The notes under the pieces: generated by a model | The model's input: the letters and a program-made list of their open reading frames with translations, nothing else | Told to the model about the DNA's origin: nothing | Database searches by the model: none | Part shown: one piece after another, positions 43,619 through 55,489 of the stretch | How positions within the stretch are numbered: position 1 is the first letter of the stretch | How the letters are laid out: every line of letters begins with the position of its first letter | Translations under genes and position numbers: made by a program | Source: Setophaga petechia | Taxonomy: Eukaryota; Chordata; Aves; Passeriformes; Parulidae | Direction of reading: 5' to 3' | NCBI GenBank assembly: GCA_024362935.1 | Contig: JANCRA010000170.1 | Span: 248,001-312,000 of the forward strand | Length of the DNA: 64,000 nucleotides

Positions 43619-45427
43619 TGAACTTGGTCCACTTTTTGAGCTGCTGAGAGGGAGCTGCGACCTCACTTCTCCAAGAACCTTAACACCTGAAGCTCATGCA
43701 GCCCTCGACAAGATCACTGAATCTCTTCAAAGACAACAAGCTCGTCGCTGTGTTCCGGAAAAGCCTTTCTTCTTTGCAATTTTAGGAGAAAAGATGCAAC
43801 TTTGTGGTCTCATTTTTCAGTGGGACCCTTCTGAGTCAGATCCTTTGTTGATAATAGAATGGATTTTTCTTCCTTACAGGTTTCCAAAGACTATTACCAC
43901 AGTTTTAGAAATGATAGCACAACTTGTAATTAAAGCCAGAACCAGATTGTTAACTCTAGCAGGCCAAGAATTTTCAGTTATCTATTTACCTTTGAAAAAA
44001 GATTACTTCAATTGGGCAATGCAAAATTCTGATGATTTACAAGATGCATTTTTGGCCTTCCCAGGTATTTGTTCTGTTCATTACCCAGCTCACAAACTAT
44101 TGCAAGCAAAATTGAGTTTCAGAGAAAAACCTAAATTAAGTCAAGAGCCTTTGAATGCAGTGACTCTCTTCACTGATGGCTCAGGCAAAAGCCACAAATC
44201 AGTTGTAACCTGGCTGAATCAAAAAACTAATGCTTGGGAATCAGACATTCAAATAGTAGAGGGTTCTCCTCAAATTGTTGAGCTTGCTGCTGTGGTTCAG
44301 GCTTTTCAGCTTTTCCCTCAACCTTTTAATTTGATTACAGATTCTGCTTATGTTGCAAATGTAGTTAAGAGAATAGAGGGGTCAGTTTTAAAAGATGTTA
44401 GTAATGCTACTTTATATCGTTGGCTTTCATGTCTTTTTACAACTTTGCAATATAGAACTAATCCATATTTTGTTGCTCACATTAGGGCTCATTCTTCACT
44501 TCCTGGATTTTTAGTGGAAGGAAATGCAAGAGCGGACAATCTGACAATGGTCATTGCAAACACTTTACCAAACATTTTTGAACAAGCCAAATTAAGTCAT
44601 GCTTTCTTTCACCAAAATGCGCAAGCACTTATGCGAATGTTCCAAATTACTAAAAGTCAAGCTAAAGCTATCATCAATACTTGCCCTGACTGTCAGCTTG
44701 TGCAGCCTCCTGTTTCTATGGGAGCTGTCAACCCACGAGGTTTGCAAAGTTTACAGTTATGGCAGACCGATATCACTAAATATCCATCCTTTGGTAAATT
44801 TAAAAACATTCATGTGTCAGTGGACACGTTCTCTGGTGCGCTTTTTGCTTCCCTTCACACAGGTGAAACTGGCAATCATGCCTGCCATCATTTTTTGCAA
44901 ACTTTGCTTCATTGGGTGTACCTCAAGAATTAAAAACTGACAATGGTCCCACATATATATCTCAAAAATTGGCCACTTTTCTAAACGAATGGGGTGTTTG
45001 TCACATCTTTGGTATTCCTCACTCTCCCACAAGTCAAGCAATTATTGAAAGGGCACACCAAACGCTAAAACGCATCTTAGATCAGCGGGGGGGGGGAGCT
45101 GAGGTAACACCTCAGATGAGGCTGAACAAAGCTTTGTATGTTTTCAATTTCTTAAACAGTTCGGGTGCAGAACCTGATTCTCCAATCTTTAGGCATTTTT
45201 TAAACAATACACAGGCAAAACTGAAAGAAAATCCTCCTGTTCTAGTTAGAAACCCAGATTCTGGACAAATTGAAGGTCCGTTTCGCTTAATAACATGGGG
45301 CAAAGGGTATGCTTCTATCTCTACAGGTGCTGGAATTAAGTGGGTCCCTGCCAAAAACGTCAAACCATATCGCACCCCAGAACGTGTTGCTGAGCCCAGA
45401 ACCGAGGAAGCAAGCACGCAGACGTGA
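43570..45427 (+). pseudogene. pol: pol relic: RT thumb, RNase H, integrase
   Basis: Starts in the RT thumb (WVRPVLGITNDELGPLFELL), so protease, fingers and palm with the YMDD box are deleted. RNase H follows with its acidic positions visible (TLFTDGSGKS, IVELAAVVQAF, ITDSAYVANV, EGNARADNL). The integrase zinc domain (HAFFHQN...CPDC) and the DDE core (WQTDITKYPSF, KTDNGPTY, ERAHQTLKR) come next. A frameshift near 44915 separates the first and second DDE aspartates. An eight-base G run lies at 45089-45096 inside integrase. The C-terminal domain ends with GAGIKWVPAKNVKPYR. Confidence 0.88.
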
Positions 45428-45663
45428 GCCGAGCGGAGGGATCCCGGGTCACGCCTGACGTTCCTTGTGCCTGACGTTCTTTGTGCATCGGCGGAACCTG
45501 CAAACCCTGATTTTGTGTTAATGTTATTTATAGTTATGTCAATTGTATATCCAATGTTTGTTTAATAGAGCTGAGTTTTGGCAGAAGTTTAAAGTTTTGG
45601 TTTCTTGAGAGCAAAATCTTAAAATTCGATAAAAGTTATGCCAAAAATTAGCTCGTGAAAAAG
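45428..45663 (+). other. pol-env spacer
   Basis: 236 bases, GC-rich then AT-rich, with a 16-bp near-perfect tandem repeat (CTGACGTTCYTTGTGC, about 45459-45490). No counterpart of the 233-codon ORF at 60089-60790 is present here. Confidence 0.7.
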
Positions 45664-47007
45664 ATGGAGCAAATGCAATTTCTTTGTTGGTATTGGTGGT
45701 TTTTAATTGTTTTTTGTCGTGCAGATTTGCCTGTGGAACAACCGAAGACAAATGTTTGGGTGACCTTAGCCAAGGCAGCCGGCTCAGATACTATATGTTT
45801 GTCTAATTCGGAACCAGAGAAACCGTTCTCAACCTGTCTGGTGGGTGTGCCAGTAAAAGAGTTGCCGTCGGTTAAAAAACAATCTAATGGTAAATCAGGT
45901 GAAATTGATAAGGTAAACAATCCTACATTGAATTGGAATGTTTGGGCCAAAAAACTTTCCAGGGCAGCTTCAGAACCCCAAGAATTAGAAATCCTTGGTT
46001 CTTTAACTATGGATTTTTGCTTTACCTTCATAGCTAGCGCTTGGCGAAAAGGTGATCCTCCAAAGTACAATGTTACTCCTCATTATTTTGCATACAGAAA
46101 TGTGAGGTTTTGGTGTAATTTTTCAAACAGTTGGGATGTGCTTTCTGAGGCTGACCAATATCCACGGCAATTACCAAAGGGGTATTGGTTCATTTGTGGA
46201 GACAGGGCTTGGCAAGGCATTCCAGCACACCTTGAAGGTGGCCCTTGTAGCATTGGGATGCTCACTGTCATTGCACCATCTGCCAAAGCAGTCATGAAAA
46301 GGAAACAAAGAAGAACGAGAGGATTTCCTCATTATGAGGAAAACTGTCAAAGTGATTTCATGCCTTGGAAATCCGCAAGAAGAGTTTCAGCAAGTATATT
46401 TTTACCCCAATTGGCTTCAGCAGAGGCATTGAAACAATTAGATCGAGTCGGATGTTGGTTGAGTAAGCAAGTTAATGCCACATCCTCTGCAATTAGTGAT
46501 ATGTTAACTGATGTTGATAGTGTTAGGCATGCTGCTCTTCAAAATAGAGCAGCAATTGATTTTCTTTTACTGGCACAAGGACATGGTTGTGAAGAATTCG
46601 AAGGGTTGTGTTGTATGAATCTGTCCGATCACTCTGAATCCATTCACAAAAGCATACAAAAACTAAAAGCTTTGACTGCCCAAATCAAAGAAGATGGTAG
46701 TTCTTGGTTGGATGATTTATTCCAAGAATGGAGCTTTGCACCTTGGCTAAGGCAACTTTGCAAGATAGGTCTCTATGTCCTGGGTGTTTTAGTATTAATA
46801 TTGATAGTAATTCCCTGCATACTTCATTGTGTGCAGAGAATGATGAACAAAACAGTCCGAGAAATTTTTGTCATTCAAGAAAGAGAGTTATGTACTAAAA
46901 GCACAGAGAGTGTTCATAATCTTACTGAGATGCCAGATGAAGGCATCGAAATGGAAGAAGGTTTTGAGTTAAGGCCTTGGAATCTACAAGAATTTTTTGA
47001 AAAATGA
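45664..47007 (+). CDS. env: Open env of ERVK with alpharetrovirus-like Env
   Basis: 447 residues from ATG 45664 without interruption. The order is a hydrophobic signal segment (about residues 5-18), then a surface subunit beginning DLPVEQPKTNVWV with paired cysteines and a GDRAWQGIP block. A basic cleavage-like site (RKQRRTR, about residue 220) follows. The transmembrane subunit has a CX6CC loop (CEEFEGLCC), NLSDHSESIH, one membrane helix (about residues 363-387) and a long cytoplasmic tail. gag and pol of the same provirus are ruined, so an open env is unexpected and suggests either selection or a recent env by recombination. Start uncertainty: an upstream GTG is in frame; ATG is preferred. 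Confidence 0.85.
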   Translation: MEQMQFLCWYWWFLIVFCRADLPVEQPKTNVWVTLAKAAGSDTICLSNSEPEKPFSTCLVGVPVKELPSVKKQSNGKSGEIDKVNNPTLNWNVWAKKLSRAASEPQELEILGSLTMDFCFTFIASAWRKGDPPKYNVTPHYFAYRNVRFWCNFSNSWDVLSEADQYPRQLPKGYWFICGDRAWQGIPAHLEGGPCSIGMLTVIAPSAKAVMKRKQRRTRGFPHYEENCQSDFMPWKSARRVSASIFLPQLASAEALKQLDRVGCWLSKQVNATSSAISDMLTDVDSVRHAALQNRAAIDFLLLAQGHGCEEFEGLCCMNLSDHSESIHKSIQKLKALTAQIKEDGSSWLDDLFQEWSFAPWLRQLCKIGLYVLGVLVLILIVIPCILHCVQRMMNKTVREIFVIQERELCTKSTESVHNLTEMPDEGIEMEEGFELRPWNLQEFFEK

Positions 47008-47207
47008 CTCGTAACTATTATCAGACATGATTCATTCAATTTTTTACTGACTGGGCCTTCACAGCATTAAGTTGCTGTGCTGTAACATAGCAACGCTTAG
47101 TGTCAGCAAGAGCAAACCTTCAGCAAATAGTACGCAATAATATTATAGTAAGGCAAAGAAACGCAAGTAGTCAATGACACGAATATGACGGTCTCTATAT
47201 GTATCAG

Positions 47208-47221
47208 CAGGGAGGGGGAAT
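47208..47221 (+). other. Polypurine tract of plus-strand ERVK
   Basis: AGCAGGGAGGGGGAAT-like purine run directly before the 3' LTR start TGTGGGAATCC at 47222. Confidence 0.8.
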
Positions 47222-47745
47222 TGTGGGAATCCTAAAACTCAGAGGGTTTTAAGAAAGGAAAAAGCAGGCCTAAGAAAGCAAAGATAGTTAAATGCTAAAG
47301 TAGCAGAAAAATTAGTATTGCAAATGTGAGAACAGAATAGGCCTATGTTAGGTACTGCCTTAAGTAGTAACAAGTTTACTTAATGTATATCTTTAGAAGG
47401 TTAAAGTTTGAATAGACTTTTGGGCTTTGCTTCTCATGAACAAGCTATTGTCTTTGAAACTAGGCCGCTTACCAAAGCTACGTGTGCTTTATATGATTGG
47501 ATGGAATTATTGTCAATGTTCTTGTTCTCTATGTGTGATTGGCTGAAATGCAGATGGAAATGGCTTTATGATATGCTGTAATATTATGTATCTTTGGCAT
47601 TCTGCTGGATTCAGTGAGAGGTTGCATCTGTTTGTCTCCATTGTTGTAACAATGTCTGAGTCTGATGCTTGAATAAACCTCTCAGACGCTGACCACAGTG
47701 CCCCGTTCCGTTCGTGCAATTGTAAATAGTTTTTTGGCCAGGACA
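47222..47745 (+). mobile_element. 3' LTR of the plus-strand ERVK
   Basis: Homologous throughout to 42111-42647 but with many substitutions and small indels. Carries GATTGG motifs and AATAAA (about 47673). Ends ...GGCCAGGACA. Confidence 0.87.
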
Positions 47746-48577
47746 CCATGAGAATACCATCTCCCTGGTGTCTGCTGTGAGATGTGACCAGAAATAAACA
47801 AAGTAGGCTTCTACTTAGGGGAAAGAAAAACTTTATTAACTAAACTACAAAAAACTAAACTACAAAAAAAAAAAAACAAAAAAAAAAACAAAAAAAAAAC
47901 CAAAAAAACCACAAGGAAAATGAAAACTGCACAGAGACATCTCCTCCTCCTCCTCCCCACCAAATTCCCAATACATTTACGTTTCCCAAATCACCAACTG
48001 TTGGTCCGGTACCACCCTTTGGATAATCAAATCCCCAGTTCAAATCAAGAGTAGAAGGAGTCCTTCCTTGTGCCATGGGCTTCTTGTCACACACAGCACC
48101 ACCCAGAGATCCTTTTGCCCTTGTGACATCTTCCTTTCATGCCCGGTGCTCTCACCACTGTGCATGGGCCAGGGGCTGCTTCCTGGCCCCCCCATTTCTT
48201 TTACACCCCCTGGGGCTGAGGGGTACCCACACTGAACCCTCCTGGTTCTGAAGCCTTGCCTCCCCCTGCAATGCAGTCTCTGTATCACAAGGAAACAGTC
48301 CATGGCTATACAAAAAAGAGACCAGCAAAAATGCCACTCCATCTTCTCCATTCCTCTAACATCTCTCTCTCTCTCTTGCCAGACCTCATCACTGGCCCAT
48401 TTCCTTCTTCATGCCCTACTCTTATCTCTCTTCTAGGAAGGGTTAATGTTCTGTAAAGTTTTCATTGTCCACAAAGAGTTCAAACTCTTACAAGCAGCTG
48501 AGCTCCTTGCAGCACCGCACCCCCCTTCACCGCAGCAGCACGTGGTATCACATTCCAAGATAACAGTCCCAGGCACG

Positions 48578-48612
<35 letters not shown>

Positions 48613-48900
48613 GAGGGGGCTGTCCACTGGCTCCTGGGGTCTCTCTTTCTCTCTTCCGCCCTCGGGGGGGCCAGGCCTACCTGGGCCGCATGGCTTTCCA
48701 CTCCCCCTGGCCAGCTGGCAGCTGGGCCAGGGGAGAGATCAAACCCTTCCCGCCGGAAAATCAAAGAGAGCTTCCTCCACAAGTGCTTTGCTTTTCAACC
48801 CCTGTGTGTGTGTTCTCAGAGACGTGTCCAAATGTCCCCAGTGGCCACACCAGGTGCCAATATTAAAATCTGAGCACCTATTGGTGACCACAGCATATCC
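47746..48900 (-). mobile_element. LTR-like region with A-rich and CT microsatellites
   Basis: GAGATGTGACCAGAAATAAACAAAG...CTTTATTAACTAAACTAC resembles the left part of the solo LTR at 2408 (AATAAA complement in TTTATTAA), suggesting another minus-strand ERVL-type LTR. An A-rich run spans about 47862-47916. (CT)15 lies at 48581-48610. Right boundary uncertain. Confidence 0.45.
48581..48610. repeat. (CT)15 microsatellite
   Basis: Uninterrupted CT dinucleotide run, likely length-variable. Confidence 0.98.
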
Positions 48901-49673
48901 CAGAAATCATATTTTCTGTGAAACCACCGCATAAATGTCAAAATACAGCAAAAGAACAGCATTTTATGAGCATTTACTTAGCTTACAGCTTGTGACTCAC
49001 CCTCACTTACAGGCCTGACTGGCTCAGCTCTCCAAGGCACTCAAAGCCCTCAGAGAGCAGCATTTCTGCCACATTTGCCCAGCACAGGCACTCCTGTGTG
49101 CACACACACCCAGAGTCAGTGCAAGGCACCTGTGAGCAATTCCCCTGAGGGCAGGGAATGCTCCCTGAGGATGCTTTGGCATCTCCCCAGCAAAGGGCAA
49201 AGGGCTGAGGCTGGAGGAGTGGGGGGATGGGCCCAGGCTCCGTGGTTGTTCAGGATCCCCGAGTGCAGCAAACGGGAGAGTTCCCGGCTGGGAGAGGCCC
49301 CACTCAGAGGGAGTGGCTGGCCCAGGAGAGCTCCAAGGGCTCCTTTTGGAGCGCTGTGTGCAGGGCCCCAAGAGAGGGGCTGCAGTGCCAGCAATGGTTC
49401 ATCCTGGCCGCACTTGGCATCAGCAGCTTTCTTTGGCAGGGTGAGAACAGGGATGTTGTGCCACGGAGGGAACAGAAACAGCTGCCAGGGCTGCTGCTAA
49501 AGGAAGCAGGAGCTGGTTGGGCAGCAGCAGTGGCTGGAGCAGACAGTGTTTGTGATGAGCTGCAGAGGAGCTGAGCCCAGGGGCTGTTGGCCAAGGCCGA
49601 GCCCCAAGGAGCATTTCTCAGCTGGCAGGGCGGGCTGAGAAGGGGAGGGGGGAATGCAGCAGCACAGGGCCCA

Positions 49674-50035
49674 TGGAACCAAGGGACCATTGTGACACTG
49701 TGGGGCCTTGTGAGACCAAGGGACCATTGTGACACTGTGGGGCCCTGTGAGACCAAGGGACCATTGTGACACTGAGGCATCCCATGGAATCATGGAGACC
49801 TCTGTGACATTGCTGGGCCTCATGGAACCAAGGGAACCAGACTGACGATGTGTGACTCCGTGCAATGCAGGGATCACTGTGACACTGAGAGGCCGCATCA
49901 AACCAAGGGTCCCTTGTGACCACACAGGGCCTCATGGAACTGTGGAGAACATTATGGCATTTCGGGGTGTCATGGAACCAAGGGGCCATTGTGACACTGT
50001 GAGACCCCATGGAACCAAAGGTCCATTGTGACATT
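49674..50035 (+). repeat. 37-bp minisatellite, array 4
   Basis: Two exactly spaced 37-bp steps are visible at 49686, 49723 and 49760 (GACCATTGTGACACTGTGGG starts). The array is interrupted by the solo LTR at 50036 and continues as array 5. Confidence 0.92.
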
Positions 50036-50931
50036 TGTCGCGATCCCTCCCAGGGGACAGATGACGCGGTGATTTTTAGGTGCAAAATAACCAGCCAAGG
50101 CACAGGGGATTTACAGCAATAAAATCAACCGGTTTTGTTTATTGATAGAACTACAACTGTGGTGCGTTGGTGAGGGAATCAGGGAAAAGAAGGGAGAAAG
50201 AAGGGAAAAAGGGAGGAAAAGGGGGGAATGGGTATAGCTACCGAAACGTGGTGTTGCTCCTGTCCTTCAAGGGTCCAGACGTCGGAGGTTCGCCAGTCCA
50301 CATCCGGGGAGATCTCGAAGAGCATGGCTAGCTGGAGTTCCAATTATACTGTTTTTTGGTTGGGGGAAGGGAAGCCGAAACAAAAGGTCTCTAAGGAGGG
50401 GGAAAAAACCAAATAGGGGGGGTACACAGAGTCTGAACCAAGCAACAGGCAAAGACCATTGTTTTTATGGCCCAATGCTCGCAGGTGCATTTGTTCTGGG
50501 CAACCTTCCCCCCTCCACTGCACAACTCCAAGCAAAAGCGGGGGGGAGTTCAGTCCCAGTCTCTGGAAGAAGATGCAATGGGGGTTTTTCTTGCAAAGGA
50601 AGTTTCTTGTCTTGGTTCCTTAACGAGGAGGCTTCTTCTGTTTGTCTGTCACGATGGTTGAGGGCAGGCGAGAGGGGTCTTCTGTGGGAGACCATCCAAA
50701 ACTCAAGTCCGGCAGACCAGGAGGTAGAGAGAGAGAGTCCATTGTTCAGAAGGGGCAGAATGCCCTCTTCGTGTTCAGCATGGCGTGTTATACAAATAAC
50801 ACCTGTAGAAACAAGCTGACAATCGCGTGACTTTCCCCTCCCCACTGGCTTAACAGTTTCAACTTTTCGGATGTCTTCCATGGCAATCGTGAGGCAGAAA
50901 AAATGAAGGGTATTTCGGACAGACTCTTACA
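50036..50931 (-). mobile_element. Solo LTR with perfect 5-bp target duplication
   Basis: Starts TGTCGCGATC and ends ACTCTTACA. ACATT occurs on both sides (50031-50035 and 50932-50936). Copy 2 has the uninterrupted site at about 28287-28291 (AATGT on the plus strand). A complement of AATAAA at about 50137 suggests minus orientation. 896 bp and a 5-bp duplication fit the ERVL class. Confidence 0.9.
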
Positions 50932-50936
50932 ACATT

Positions 50937-51580
50937 ACAAGGCCTCATGGAACCATGGAACCATGGAAAGACCATTAAGTCACTTCCCACCCTCATGGAA
51001 CCAGGAAGCCATTGTGACATTGAGGAGACTGATGGAATCATCGAGACCATTGTGACACTGCGAGACCCCATGGAATCAGCAAAGCATTGTGACACTACGG
51101 GGCACCATGGATCCAAGGAGACCATTGTGACACTGTGGGGCCTCATGAAACCAAGACGCATTTGTGACACTGCAGGGCTGCATGGAACCAAAGGGCATTT
51201 GTGACATTGCAAGGCCTTCTGTCATCAGTAGTCCATTGTGACACTAAGAAACCAAGGGGGACCATTGTGACACTGCAGGGCTGCATGGAACCAAAGCTCC
51301 AGGGTGACACAGAGAGGCCACCTGCCATCAATGGTCCATTGTGACACGGTGGAGCCATAGGAGACCAATGTGACACCACAAACCCCATGGTCCAAAGGTC
51401 CATTGTGACATTGCAGGGCTCATGGAACAGAGGAGTGACGTGACATTGTGGGGCCTGTGGAACCACAGAGACCATTGTGACACTTCAAGGCCTCATGGGA
51501 TCGTTGGGACCATTGTGACACTGTGGGACGTTAAAGAACCTGGGGGCCATTGTGAAAATGTGGGATCCCATGGAACCTGA
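50937..51580 (+). repeat. 37-bp minisatellite, array 5
   Basis: Continuation of array 4 beyond the solo LTR; same unit family as array 1, with which 51180-51540 is particularly similar to 4735-5110. Confidence 0.9.
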
Positions 51581-54029
51581 AGCTCAAAGCATGAAGCCAT
51601 TCAAGGCAGACACGTTGGAATGACCAGAGAACAGGTACAGGAGGAAATCCAGGAGCAAAAGCAAAAGCATAGCTACAGCTGCTCTAAACGAAGAGGTGTC
51701 CTTGGACATGGCCATTTAACCAGGAGAGCTCAAAAGGAAGCCCTTCACCTGAAGGAAGGGAATGAAATATTAGACTGAATGGTGGTAGCAACAGTAGAGG
51801 GCAAGATCAGTATTTCTTCTCCTACTATCAGTAGAAGAATCCAGTAGATCCAGGAAATTGTTGATCCTGGTGGGAAAACTTGGCCATTTTTTCAAAGTAC
51901 TGAAGTGACCCAGATAATAAAGACTTGCTTATATTTGATGAAACTAACAGGTATTAAAAGCTGTGCCCTTTTCCAGGCAGACATCAGTTGTGTGACCATG
52001 AACAGGCAGTTCTCCTGGTAGGGCCCCAGTAGCCTGAGGTGCTGAGCTGGGATTGGCATCTCTCGGAGAGGAGCTGAGGGAGAGCAGAGAACCTTGCACG
52101 CTGATGAGTCTGCTGAAGTTCAATCCTCTCCCATCCCTCAGCATCCCTGCATTTCCCTCCTGCAGCCTTGGTCTCCAGTACAGCCATGGAGGCTCTTTGG
52201 GCTCTGGAGTGTTGCTGCAGCCCCCAAGGGCAGCTGAGCTCTGCCTTTGGCACAGTCAGGCCTGGCCAGCGCAGGCCATGCTCAGCAATTGCCTGTGTGT
52301 GCCTGGCCTTGCTGTCAGCCCCGGCAGCGGCTGCGTGGCCCCTCTGTGGCCCTGTGCTGGCCCAGCCATGGTGGCCCAGCCCCTGTGCAGACCCAGCCCA
52401 GGCCAGGAGCATTGCGGCTGGGAACGGCCCCTGTGCCGTGGTGCCCACAGCAGCCTTGGGGCTCTGTGCCCCATGGCCTCCCTGCTGGGCAGCCTCTGCC
52501 AGCTCCTGCAGAGCCCGTGGCACCTGTGGGGCTGCACAGACAGCCCTGCCCGGGCTCTGCCGGCCTCTGGGCCGGCAGAGAGGCAGCCAGGGCTGGCCAT
52601 GGCCGGGAACAGGCCCTGAGCCCCGCAGGAGGATGGAGCTGGGACACAGCCAAACTCAGCCCAGCCAAAGCTGGGCTCAGCAGCCAGGGCTGCCAACACA
52701 TGGGGACAGAGGCTGGCACTGACAAATGTCCTGGGCCCCCTCCCTGCTCTGTCCATGCCACCAAGGGCACAGAGCAGCCTCCTCTCTGGGCCACTTGCCT
52801 GTTTGCAATGCCTTGCACAGGCGCTGGCCCTGTCCCACAAGGCCTGGCCTGAGTCCTGCCCCTGCACGCTCAGCCAGGCTGAGATGGACACTGATGGTTT
52901 CTGGGCCAGGCTCTCTGAGCCCAGCCCAGCTCCCTGCAAGCTCTGCCAGCTGCCCTGAGCTCTGGCCAGCACCAAGGGCCTCTCCCCAGCCCAGCCCAGC
53001 CGGCTCTGGTCCCAAAGCTCTGCTCAGGCCAGGCTGCTCTGGCCACTGCCCCACGGCCTCAGCCCCTGCCAAGGGCACAGCAGCAGCTGCAGCTGCCACA
53101 GGACTCAGCCCCAGCCATGGGGGAAGGTGCTGGGCCAAGGCCAAAGGAGGCTCCCTGGCTGCCCTGCTGCCCTGGGGCTGAGGTGCTGAGAGCTCTGCAG
53201 CCCCTGCTGCCATCCCATCTGCCCAGGGCAGCACAAGAGCCCTGGCCTTGGGGCCCTCAAGAGCTGCTCCTGCTCCAGACCCAGGGCCCATGCCAAAGCT
53301 GGGGCAGCCACAAAGCTGTGCCCATTTCTGCTCATTGCTGCTCTGGTGAGGATGGATCCTCAGTCACTTGGAAATTGCAGATGAATTTCACTATTCCAGA
53401 GGCCTCTTCTTTGCTGAGCTCTTCAGTTCAGGAATTCAGTGGGAAAGGCTCATAAACTTCTGTTCAAAACACCCAAACAAGAAAAGCCCGTGGGAATAAT
53501 CTAAGATTTCAATCCTTCTGTGGTTAATTAGACACATTTCAGAAATGTATTCAAAGTGAATATACTGTATTGGAAACAATGCAGAGAGAACTGTTTTGTC
53601 CTGTTTTCCTTTCCTGTTTATAGATTGGTATCAGCAATGTCCAATTGATATTGACCCCCAGCACCTCCTCATGCAGTCTGAATAGATATGAAAATCAAGA
53701 CTTTTATGGCTGACAATCAATCACACTTTGTCTCTACCCCTTCCCCACTGTTATGAATGAAGTTCTATATAATTCATCAAACAACAAAGCTGAATGTAGT
53801 AGCTATTTTAATTGAGCAGTAATTTTATATAAAATAATACTTTCAAATATAATCAAGCAGATACAAATAATTTGGTGGTGGTTCTGATAAAGCATAAGCA
53901 AAACCAATCGATTGGGGTACAGGGAGGGCTTTTCACCCTGCCTCATATACAGGAAACAAAGGAATTCAAACATAACTTCTATACTGTATGCTAATACATA
54001 TTCATCAATATTTTCCTGTCAATCTCTTC

Positions 54030-54269
54030 CTATTTTTGATTCTTGAAATCTACATCACCACACTGCACAGCACATGCTCCCACTGTTGCTAAGGGCTCTT
54101 TTGGTTCTTCATCTCCTGATGAAGGCTTCTCCTCATCGTCACTGTTCTTTGAACAACCCCACAGGCTGCACATGCGCCTCAAGTCTTGTGTTATAGAAGC
54201 CAGCATTATATTAAAAAAAACCCCTCCTATTATTTCATAGATAGCTGCCATCCTCCCAAGTTTGTCCAT
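54030..54269 (-). CDS. Small membrane-type ORF, copy 3 (79 codons)
   Basis: The best-preserved copy. Reads MDKLGRMAAIYEIIGGVFFN, then IMLASITQDLRRMCSLWGC, an acidic Ser/Glu/Lys tail and a stop. One hydrophobic helix at about residues 9-27 is followed by basic residues, as in a stop-transfer segment. The ATTAG at about 54285-54289 just upstream could be a splice acceptor, making this the last exon of a longer gene. Family not recognised; a retroviral Env tail is an alternative. Confidence 0.35.
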   Translation of the reverse strand: MDKLGRMAAIYEIIGGVFFNIMLASITQDLRRMCSLWGCSKNSDDEEKPSSGDEEPKEPLATVGACAVQCGDVDFKNQK

Positions 54270-55489
54270 TTCAAGGCCAATTCTCTAATTATTCCAAGGC
54301 CGATTCTGTTCTGGGATTTTACTTATCTCAAACTACATCCTGTATACTATTTTTTCATCAACATCTGAAAACATCTGTTTTGTGACACGAATAACATATA
54401 CTTTTCCTCTATTTCTTTTTCTAAAATATCAAGATAGTTACAATTGTTGGCATGAATCATATTCATTTATCACACCACCATTTCCCTCATCCAAGCCTGG
54501 CACTCAGAGCAGCTGAGGAATGGAGTCACATCCAGGGGTGTCCCCAGGGCTCAGGACTGGGGCCAGGTCAGTGAAATCTCTTTCTTGCTGATCTGGAGGA
54601 GGCCATGGAGGGCAGCCTCAGTCAGTTGCCAGGTGAGGCCAAGCTGGGTGGGAGTGTGGCTGTGCTGGAGGGCAGGAAGCTCTGCAGAGGGATCTGGCCA
54701 GGCTGGAGCCATCCATGGGCCCAGGACAATGGGCTGAGGTTCAGCAGGGCCAGGGGCCAGGTCCTGCCCTGGGCTCACAGCGTGGTTCTGTGATAGATAT
54801 AAACACAATGCAGTTCTTGTATCAGGATGCTCGTCCTGGAGTGGGGGCAAAACAGCTCCAACAATTCCTGATTTGCAAAGCTGTCAGTGGTGGATGGAGA
54901 AGGGAGGTCAGGCTGCTGTTGGTGTTCGGTAAATGCTGAAACCAGCGTGACTCATTTCACTTCCTCGTGTCCTGGCTGATCTCCCCTCTTTCCCCTTCCA
55001 CCCATTGGCTTTTGTCTCCCACCAGGCCTGGTGAAGAGCCTGGCTCTGTGTTCTCCATCCCCTCCTGGCTGGCACTGCCAGGCTGGGATGAGGAGCCCCT
55101 GAGGCTTCCCTGCTGTGGGCTGGACAAGCCCAGCTCCCTCAGCCTCTGCTCACAGCCCAAGGGCTCCAGCCCCACCTTGGAGGCCCTTCCCAGACCCTGC
55201 TCCAGCTGCCAGACATCTTTCCTGCCCTGGCCAACCCAAACCAGGCCACAGTGACCTGGATAATCCCCGTCCTTGATGTCCTGGTCACACAGCCCTGGCC
55301 CCTTGTCCCCATGTCAGGCTCTGGGGTGGATCCTGTGGAACATCCTTTGGTGGAGGCTGTGGCTCCAGGTGGGCCGGGGGGATCCCGGGGGACAGGGACC
55401 CTGCTGGGCATGGACAGCATTGGACTTGTTGGGAGAAACTGTGAGGGGGAGCTGGGGCAGAGTGACCAACCCAGTGACCGGACACAGCC

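Larger units (their letters stand above)
42111..47745 (+). mobile_element. ERVK provirus with decayed gag-pol and open env
   Basis: LTRs 42111-42647 and 47222-47745, a lysine-type primer binding site, gag, a truncated pol, env and a polypurine tract, all plus strand. LTRs differ at many positions by eye, and flanks (GATTCA before, CCATGA after) do not match. It is therefore old, or a recombinant between two elements. gag has a stop and is fused to mid-RT by deletion; integrase has a frameshift; env is open from end to end. Confidence 0.9.
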
